A model generated the notes under the pieces. The model ran no database searches, was not told the DNA's origin, and saw only the letters and a list, made by a program, of their open reading frames with translations. This document shows, piece after piece, positions 7,040 through 10,219 of a stretch of DNA of 10,219 nt. Both the position numbers and the translations under genes were made by a program. This DNA comes from an uncultured Lentisphaeraceae bacterium (lineage in GTDB: Bacteria; Verrucomicrobiota; Kiritimatiellia; RFP12; DVOR01), in the NCBI GenBank assembly GCA_946056345.1, contig CAMGJH010000012.1, positions 1 to 10,219 on the forward strand, given 5' to 3'. Position 1 is the stretch's first letter; each line of letters starts with the position of its first letter.

Positions 7040-8068
7040 TTAGACCAGCTCGCGCTTGATGAGTTCCTCGGCAATCTGCACGGCGTTGAGCGCGGCACCC
7101 TTGCGGATGTTGTCGCCCGAGCACCACAGCGCGATGCCATTCTCCTCGGAGGGATCGATGCGAATGCGGCCGATGCCCACGTTGTCCTTCCCGCCAAAGT
7201 CCTTCGGCATCGGGTAGACGGCGCTCGGCAGGTCGTCGACCAGCTCCACGCCCGGGGCCTTGCGGATAATCTCGCGCACCTCTTCCACGGTGAAGGGCCG
7301 CTCGAAGGTGGCGTGCACTGCGATGCTATGCGCGTAGAAGACCGGCACGCGCACGCAGGTGCAGGCAATGCGCAGGTTCGGCGCGCCGAGGATCTTGCGG
7401 CTCTCGAAGGTCAGCTTGGCCTCCTCGGTGGTGAAGCCGGGCATCTCGGGCTTGGGCCCGCCAATCTGCGGAATCACGTTGGCCACAATCTGGTGGGCAA
7501 AGGCCTTCGGCTCGGTCGCCTCGCCATTGGCCACCTGCTTCATCTGCGTGCCGAGCTCCTCGATGGCCGCACGCCCGGCACCCGAGACGCTCTGGAAGGT
7601 GACTGCGGTCATGTGGCGCAGAGGGTTGACGCGGTGCAGCGCGGCAATGCCCATCAGCGTGATAATCGTCGAGCAATTCGGGTTGGCAATGAAGCGCGAA
7701 CCCTTGCGAATCATCGCCTCCATATCGTCGGCATTAATCTCGGGGATGACCAAGGGCACATCGTCGTGCATCCGGAAGTCGTCGCCATTATCGATGACAA
7801 AGGCCCCCTTGTCGGTCGCCACCTTGCCCCACATCTTGCTGGCGCCCTTCGAGCCCTCCGTCCCGGCAAAGAGGACGATATCCAGCCCCTCGAAGCTCTC
7901 GGGCTTCGTCTCGAGCACATGGAAGGTCTCACCCGCAATCACCTCGTCGCGCTCACGCGTGGCCAACACGCGGATCTCGCTCGCGGGGAACTGCCGCTGG
8001 CGCAGCACCTTGATCATTTCCGTACCAACGGCACCAATGCCGACCAGACCGACTTTGTATTGCTTCAT
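7040..8068 (-). CDS. asd: Aspartate-semialdehyde dehydrogenase
   Basis: Reduces aspartyl-4-phosphate to aspartate semialdehyde with NADPH, the branch point to diaminopimelate/lysine, threonine and methionine. At 342 residues it is of normal length. The N-terminal Rossmann segment is KVGLVGIGAVG (5-15). The catalytic Cys132 lies in NPNCST (130-134). TFQSVSG (157-163) carries Gln159, and RVPVFYAHS (240-248) carries Arg240 and His247, the expected substrate-binding and acid/base residues. The reading frame is open for 20 more codons upstream to 8128, but the ATG at 8066-8068 is preferred. It puts the Rossmann motif at the true N-terminus, has GGGAG 9 bases upstream, and leaves the promoter outside the gene. 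It leads the asd-ychJ unit. Confidence 0.96.
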   Translation of the reverse strand: MKQYKVGLVGIGAVGTEMIKVLRQRQFPASEIRVLATRERDEVIAGETFHVLETKPESFEGLDIVLFAGTEGSKGASKMWGKVATDKGAFVIDNGDDFRMHDDVPLVIPEINADDMEAMIRKGSRFIANPNCSTIITLMGIAALHRVNPLRHMTAVTFQSVSGAGRAAIEELGTQMKQVANGEATEPKAFAHQIVANVIPQIGGPKPEMPGFTTEEAKLTFESRKILGAPNLRIACTCVRVPVFYAHSIAVHATFERPFTVEEVREIIRKAPGVELVDDLPSAVYPMPKDFGGKDNVGIGRIRIDPSEENGIALWCSGDNIRKGAALNAVQIAEELIKRELV

Positions 8069-8105
8069 CTTCTCAAACTCCCGGTTGGGTGTGAAAAACA
8101 GGTGC

Positions 8106-8128
8106 ATAATACCACAAACCCTCGTCAA
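8106..8128 (-). promoter_or_regulatory. Candidate promoter of asd
   Basis: On the minus strand TATTAT (8106-8111) is preceded by TGG, an extended -10 (TGGTATTAT). It would start transcription about 30 bases before the asd ATG, leaving room for the GGGAG ribosome site. The 11-mer GTTTGTGGTAT covering it (8109-8119) occurs again, identical, before the lipoprotein gene (9897-9907). TTGACG (8123-8128) is a good -35 hexamer but lies only 11 bases from the -10, too close for normal use. At the proper 17-base distance the sequence is TTTCCC. I therefore read it as an extended -10 promoter. Confidence 0.5.
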
Positions 8129-8166
8129 GGGAAACTAGAAAGAAACGAACCCCGCCCCCAACGCCC

Positions 8167-8196
8167 CCTTATATAAGGTATACGCGCGCACGCGCG
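8167..8196. promoter_or_regulatory. Palindrome next to an alternating purine-pyrimidine tract
   Basis: CCTTATATAAGG (8167-8178) is a perfect 12-bp palindrome, notable in DNA this GC-rich. It overlaps by one base the palindrome GTATAC (8178-8183), which runs into a CG-rich stretch. From 8178 to 8196 purines and pyrimidines alternate strictly for 19 bp, a pattern that favours Z-DNA. CGCGCG, CA, CGCGCG (8183-8196) is also an inverted pair. It lies about 100 bp upstream of the asd ATG, so an operator or easily melted site is possible. The function is inferred. Confidence 0.4.
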
Positions 8197-8215
8197 AGGC
8201 GGATGGCGCAGTGCT

Positions 8216-8334
8216 CAGCAGTTAGCAGTTAGCGGTTAGCGGTTAGCGCGCGTGCCGCGACGGAGAGGCTGGCGGTCCATTGACCGGGCTCCCCACCTCC
8301 GGCAACAGCCTTCTCGCCTAGCGCCTAGCGCCTA
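8216..8334. repeat. Intergenic inverted heptamer-array element, copy C
   Basis: The left arm has five 7-bp units: CAGCAGT (8216), TAGCAGT (8223), TAGCGGT (8230), TAGCGGT (8237) and TAGCGCG (8244). The right arm has TCGCCTA (8314), GCGCCTA (8321) and GCGCCTA (8328), which read TAGGCGN on the other strand. Unit length, orientation and overall size match copies A and B. CCGCGACGG (8255-8263) sits just inside the left arm, as CGCGACGG does in A. Unlike in A and B, the two arms are only loosely complementary (about 11 of 17 in the best register I find), and the core shows only a weak match to B near GGTCCATT (8274-8281). Confidence 0.7.
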
Positions 8335-8344
8335 TCGAAAAAGC

Positions 8345-8397
8345 AACCCGGCCCGGGTCGACCTCGAACCCGGGCCTACCTCGAGGCGAACCCGGGG
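8345..8397. repeat. AACCCGG repeat cluster
   Basis: AACCCGG occurs at 8345, 8367 and 8389, each exactly 22 bp from the next. The first two copies, with CCCGGGT (8352-8358) and ACCCGGG (8368-8374), also form an inverted pair around a 9-base loop. CCTCGAGG (8379-8386) is a further palindrome. A related ACCCGGGTT lies at 8503-8511. The units between the AACCCGG blocks are not well conserved, so this is either a decayed tandem repeat or a cluster of protein-binding sites. Confidence 0.45.
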
Positions 8398-8561
8398 CGG
8401 ACAAAAATGTAAAGCAGCCGGGGGGTGAGGGAAGAGAGCGGAGGCGGAGGACCCAGCGCCCCCTTGCAAACACCCGTCTAGCCCAAGCCCAGAGCGCCCT
8501 CGACCCGGGTTTAGAGTTCCCCTGAGGCAACTTTTCCCTATCGCCGCGCACGAAGAAAGTG

Positions 8562-8606
8562 TATAATGGCGGCGAACACTTTTGTTCGTTAGTAGTAAAC
8601 ACTTTT
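8562..8606 (+). promoter_or_regulatory. Promoter and operator-like dyad of the ATPase gene
   Basis: A consensus TATAAT at 8562-8567 has no good -35 hexamer at 16-18 bases. Six bases after it starts a perfect inverted pair, CGAACA (8573-8578) and TGTTCG (8583-8588), with a 4-base spacer, sitting on the expected transcription start. The 9-mer AACACTTTT occurs at 8575-8583 and again at 8598-8606, two helical turns apart. A repressor bound here would block transcription, so the layout suggests tight control; alternatively it is a leader hairpin. The leader to the ATG at 8630 is about 55 bases. Confidence 0.5.
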
Positions 8607-8629
8607 CACCTCAGAGCAGGGAGGCATCG

Positions 8630-9856
8630 ATGATACGCGAGAGCGTGCTTGCGAATATCGCGGAGAGACAGCGCGAACGGGTTCGTCTGCGTGAGCCGGG
8701 GTTGTCGCGCGTGGCGCGGTTATCCAAGGTTCCGCCGGGCTTCGTCTCCATCATCACAGGGGTCCGCCGCTGCGGCAAATCCACCTTGATGGAACAGTGT
8801 ATGCGCACGCGGTTGGCGAAGGCATTCTACCTGAACTTGGAATCGGCGGCCTTGGCCGGGCTGGAGCTTGGGGATGCCGCGCAGCTCGACCGGGTTATCG
8901 CGCGCTGTGGCGCAACGGCGCTCTATTTTGACGAAGTGCAACAGCTGAAGGGATGGGAGCACTACGTCCGCACCAAACTCGACGAGGGCTTCGAGGTCTT
9001 TGTGACGGGGTCCAATGCCTCCGTTTTGGGCCAAGAGTTGGGCACCAAGTTGACAGGGCGGCACATTGATTGCGAGCTTTTTCCCTTCGACTATGCCGAG
9101 TATTTGGCCTTTATGAAGGTTCCTGCCGGGGAAGCGGCCACACGCAATTATCTTGTTCGCGGCGGCTTCCCGGCCTACCTGGCCTCGCAAGACGAGCGGC
9201 TGCTCGAGACGCTCTTCGAGGACATCCTCATTCGCGATGTTGCCGTGCGCTATGCCATTCGCGAGGTTGATGCCCTGCGGCGCTTGGCCGCCTACCTGAT
9301 TGACAACATCGCCGGGCGCATCTCGGCCACGCGCTTGCGTCAACCCCTGTCCATCGCCGCAACCTCCACCATCTTGAAGTGGTGCGAAGCCTTCTCCAAC
9401 GCTTACCTCTTCGACTTCATCCCCTGCTACAGTCCCTCCGTCAAGGTGCAGTTGGTCAATCCACGTAAGGTCTATTGCATCGATACCGGGCTGCAGCACG
9501 TCCTAACCGCCACCCCAGCTCCAGACGATGCCCGCGCCTTCGAGAACCTCGTCTACCTGGCCCTCCGCCGACACTGCCGCACGATCTTCTATTACACAGA
9601 AGGGCAGCGTGGCGAGTGCGACTTCATCCCGCTACGCGGCAAACGCCTCGGAGCCCCCGTCCAAGCCACGGTGACGCTCAACGGCGACTCCGAGACGCGG
9701 GAAATCAATGGTCTACGCCAGGCGATGCGCGCCCTCAAGCAGCCGGTCGGTTGGATTGTCACCCTGGCCGATGAGGAGACGCTGCGCGTTGAGGAGGGAA
9801 TCATCCGGATCGTCCCCTTCCACCACTTCACCCCGCAACTGGTCCTTCCCGCCTGA
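8630..9856 (+). CDS. AAA_14/DUF4143 family ATPase
   Basis: A predicted P-loop ATPase of 408 residues, with the two-part layout of the AAA_14 plus DUF4143 family common in anaerobes and archaea; the biological role of that family is not established. The Walker A motif is GVRRCGKS (44-51, Lys50) and the Walker B motif LYFDEVQ (98-104, Asp101, Glu102). VFVTGSNASVL (123-133) is the sensor-1 region. GRHIDCELFPFDYAEYL (143-159) and GGFPAYL (178-184) are family hallmarks. The C-terminal half has ENLVYLALRR (305-314) and GECDFIPL (328-335), resembling the region compared with PD-(D/E)xK nucleases; here the usual EVK/EIK strand reads VQATV, so nuclease activity is doubtful. The frame is open upstream to a TTG at 8582, but the ATG at 8630 has AGGGAGG 5 bases upstream and begins the family-typical N-terminus. 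By eye its codon use is more mixed than in the minus-strand genes, and it faces away from them, both consistent with acquisition by transfer. Confidence 0.9.
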   Translation: MIRESVLANIAERQRERVRLREPGLSRVARLSKVPPGFVSIITGVRRCGKSTLMEQCMRTRLAKAFYLNLESAALAGLELGDAAQLDRVIARCGATALYFDEVQQLKGWEHYVRTKLDEGFEVFVTGSNASVLGQELGTKLTGRHIDCELFPFDYAEYLAFMKVPAGEAATRNYLVRGGFPAYLASQDERLLETLFEDILIRDVAVRYAIREVDALRRLAAYLIDNIAGRISATRLRQPLSIAATSTILKWCEAFSNAYLFDFIPCYSPSVKVQLVNPRKVYCIDTGLQHVLTATPAPDDARAFENLVYLALRRHCRTIFYYTEGQRGECDFIPLRGKRLGAPVQATVTLNGDSETREINGLRQAMRALKQPVGWIVTLADEETLRVEEGIIRIVPFHHFTPQLVLPA

Positions 9857-9864
9857 TAGTTCTG

Positions 9865-9900
9865 CTGCGCCAACCGCTGCGAGCGCAAGGCGCAGTGTTT
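9865..9900 (+). terminator. Likely intrinsic terminator after the ATPase gene
   Basis: CTGCGCC (9865-9871) pairs with GGCGCAG (9889-9895). Inside it CGCT (9875-9878) pairs with AGCG (9882-9885) around a GCG loop. AAC and CAA form a symmetrical unpaired bulge between the two stems. The short T-rich run TGTTT follows (9896-9900). It begins 9 bases after the ATPase stop, the right place for a terminator, though the T-run is short. The T-run overlaps the upstream edge of the next promoter. Confidence 0.55.
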
Positions 9901-9902
9901 GT

Positions 9903-9915
9903 GGTATAGTATAGG
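9903..9915 (+). promoter_or_regulatory. Extended -10 promoter of the lipoprotein gene
   Basis: TGGTATAGT (9902-9910) is an extended -10, and GTTTGTGGTAT (9897-9907) matches the asd promoter exactly over 11 bases. No -35 hexamer is recognisable; the upstream 30 bases are the terminator hairpin. Transcription would begin at about 9916-9918, only 2-4 bases before the ATG at 9920, so the message would be leaderless or almost so. Confidence 0.5.
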
Positions 9916-9919
9916 CATT

Positions 9920-10219
9920 ATGAAACGAGTTCTTCCTTTGATGGTGATTGCGGCCCTGCTGTCGGGCTGCGCGAGTGTGGTTTATGAGCGCGTGAGCGAG
10001 CCGGCGGGCGAGGTGCTTTCGGTGCACCGGACGGTGGCGCGCTTTGAGGGCTTTGAGGAGGTGCCGTGCCAGCACTTGACCGCGCAGTGCCCGAATGCGT
10101 GCACGCACGGCGGCAAGTACGCGCGCTTTGCGATTGTGGAATACACCGGCTACGAGAAGCCCGGACAGCTCGGCGACGAGAAGCAGGCGGTCTTTGCCTT
10201 CCGCTTGGCGCTGCGCGAT
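9920..10219 (+). CDS. Lipoprotein of unknown function (5' part, cut by the window end)
   Basis: The first 100 codons are present and the gene continues past the right edge. MKR, a hydrophobic core (residues 4-14) and the lipobox LSGC give a type II signal peptide cleaved before Cys17. Ala18 after the Cys suggests outer-membrane sorting by the Lol rule known from Gram-negative bacteria. The mature part has a compact cluster of Cys50, His52, Cys57, Cys61 and His63 (PCQHLTAQCPNACTHGG), which may bind a metal or form disulphides. Aromatic and charged segments follow (YARFAIVEYTGYEKPG and VFAFRLALRD), resembling a beta-sandwich or OB-like fold. I cannot name the family. The ATG at 9920 is the only start that keeps the positively charged signal-peptide end. 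No real Shine-Dalgarno site is present, only AGG at 9912-9914. Confidence 0.82.
   Translation, partial: MKRVLPLMVIAALLSGCASVVYERVSEPAGEVLSVHRTVARFEGFEEVPCQHLTAQCPNACTHGGKYARFAIVEYTGYEKPGQLGDEKQAVFAFRLALRD

Larger units (their letters stand above)
8112..8561. other. Intergenic region between asd and the ATPase gene
   Basis: I see no convincing gene or RNA here. In order it holds the upstream part of the asd promoter, a 12-bp palindrome with an alternating purine-pyrimidine tract (8167-8196), heptamer element copy C (8216-8334), a cluster of AACCCGG repeats (8345-8397), and about 150 bp of G/C-rich sequence without recognisable structure. A CTTTTCCCTA (8531-8540) precedes the ATPase promoter. 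A 94-codon open frame on the minus strand (8318-8602) overlaps these repeats, has no ribosome site and resembles no protein I know. Confidence 0.6.

Noticed and set aside
8069-8128. A 20-codon extension of Asd
   Set aside because: It would place the asd -10 region and ribosome site inside the gene and move the Rossmann motif away from the N-terminus.
8123-8128. TTGACG as the -35 box of asd
   Set aside because: It lies only 11 bases from the TATTAT hexamer, and there is no -10 match 16-18 bases downstream of it.
6968-8176. A 402-codon open frame on the plus strand
   Set aside because: Antisense to asd, which has its catalytic Cys, Gln, Arg and His in place.
5750-8334. A CRISPR array
   Set aside because: The repeats are 7 bp, contiguous and inverted, without unique spacers of regular length, and no cas gene is present.
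8352-8376. A tRNA T-arm-like hairpin
   Set aside because: The loop is 9 bases instead of 7, and no acceptor, D or anticodon stems fit around it.
8318-8602. A 94-codon minus-strand open frame in the intergenic region
   Set aside because: It lies over the AACCCGG repeats, the edge of copy C and the ATPase promoter, has no ribosome site, and its product resembles nothing known.
8582-8629. A 16-codon N-terminal extension of the ATPase from a TTG start
   Set aside because: The TTG lies within the operator-like dyad and lacks a ribosome site; the ATG at 8630 has AGGGAGG at good spacing.

Overview
The window is a GC-rich bacterial chromosome segment, dense with genes and with no rRNA or tRNA that I can see. 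The organism is most likely a Gram-negative anaerobe of the PVC group (Verrucomicrobiota, Lentisphaeria or Kiritimatiellae type). That is an inference from three things: Rho has a very long Pro/Glu/Ala-rich N-terminal extension, a UbiA-type phosphoribosyltransferase homologue sits beside uppP, and there is an outer-membrane-type lipoprotein. It is not proven by any marker gene.

Layout. Positions 50-8068 carry eight genes, all on the minus strand. Read in transcription order they are asd (aspartate-semialdehyde dehydrogenase), a YchJ-type SEC-C zinc protein, a Nudix hydrolase, coaE, rho, a UbiA-family prenyltransferase resembling decaprenyl-phosphate phosphoribosyltransferase, an M16 zinc peptidase and uppP. 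The last five (coaE to uppP, 5621 down to 50) have gaps of only 9, 25, 3 and 9 bases. They look like one operon with a promoter near 5698-5727. The asd-ychJ pair is a second transcription unit with a promoter at about 8106-8111. The Nudix gene stands between two repeat elements. From 8630 to the right end the genes are on the plus strand: an AAA_14/DUF4143 ATPase with its own TATAAT promoter and an operator-like dyad, then the start of a lipoprotein gene cut by the window edge.

How the genes fit together. Most are housekeeping genes: CoA synthesis, transcription termination, lysine/threonine/methionine precursor synthesis, and recycling of the undecaprenyl carrier. UppP makes undecaprenyl phosphate, and a DPPR-synthase-like UbiA enzyme would use a polyprenyl phosphate as acceptor. 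Their sharing an operon therefore suggests a lipid-linked sugar pathway, by inference.

The most unusual content is non-coding. Three intergenic elements of about 120-130 bp (5750-5878, 6378-6504, 8216-8334) are each bounded by arrays of degenerate 7-bp tandem repeats, with consensus roughly YAGNNGN. The arrays face each other in inverted orientation around a 63-73 bp core. The arm sequence differs between loci, but in two of the three loci the two arms resemble each other. The first two elements also share core motifs. This looks like an undescribed family of intergenic repeats, structured RNAs or miniature mobile elements. Other points of interest are a recurring extended -10 promoter motif, a palindrome next to an alternating purine-pyrimidine tract upstream of asd, and a nearly leaderless lipoprotein gene.
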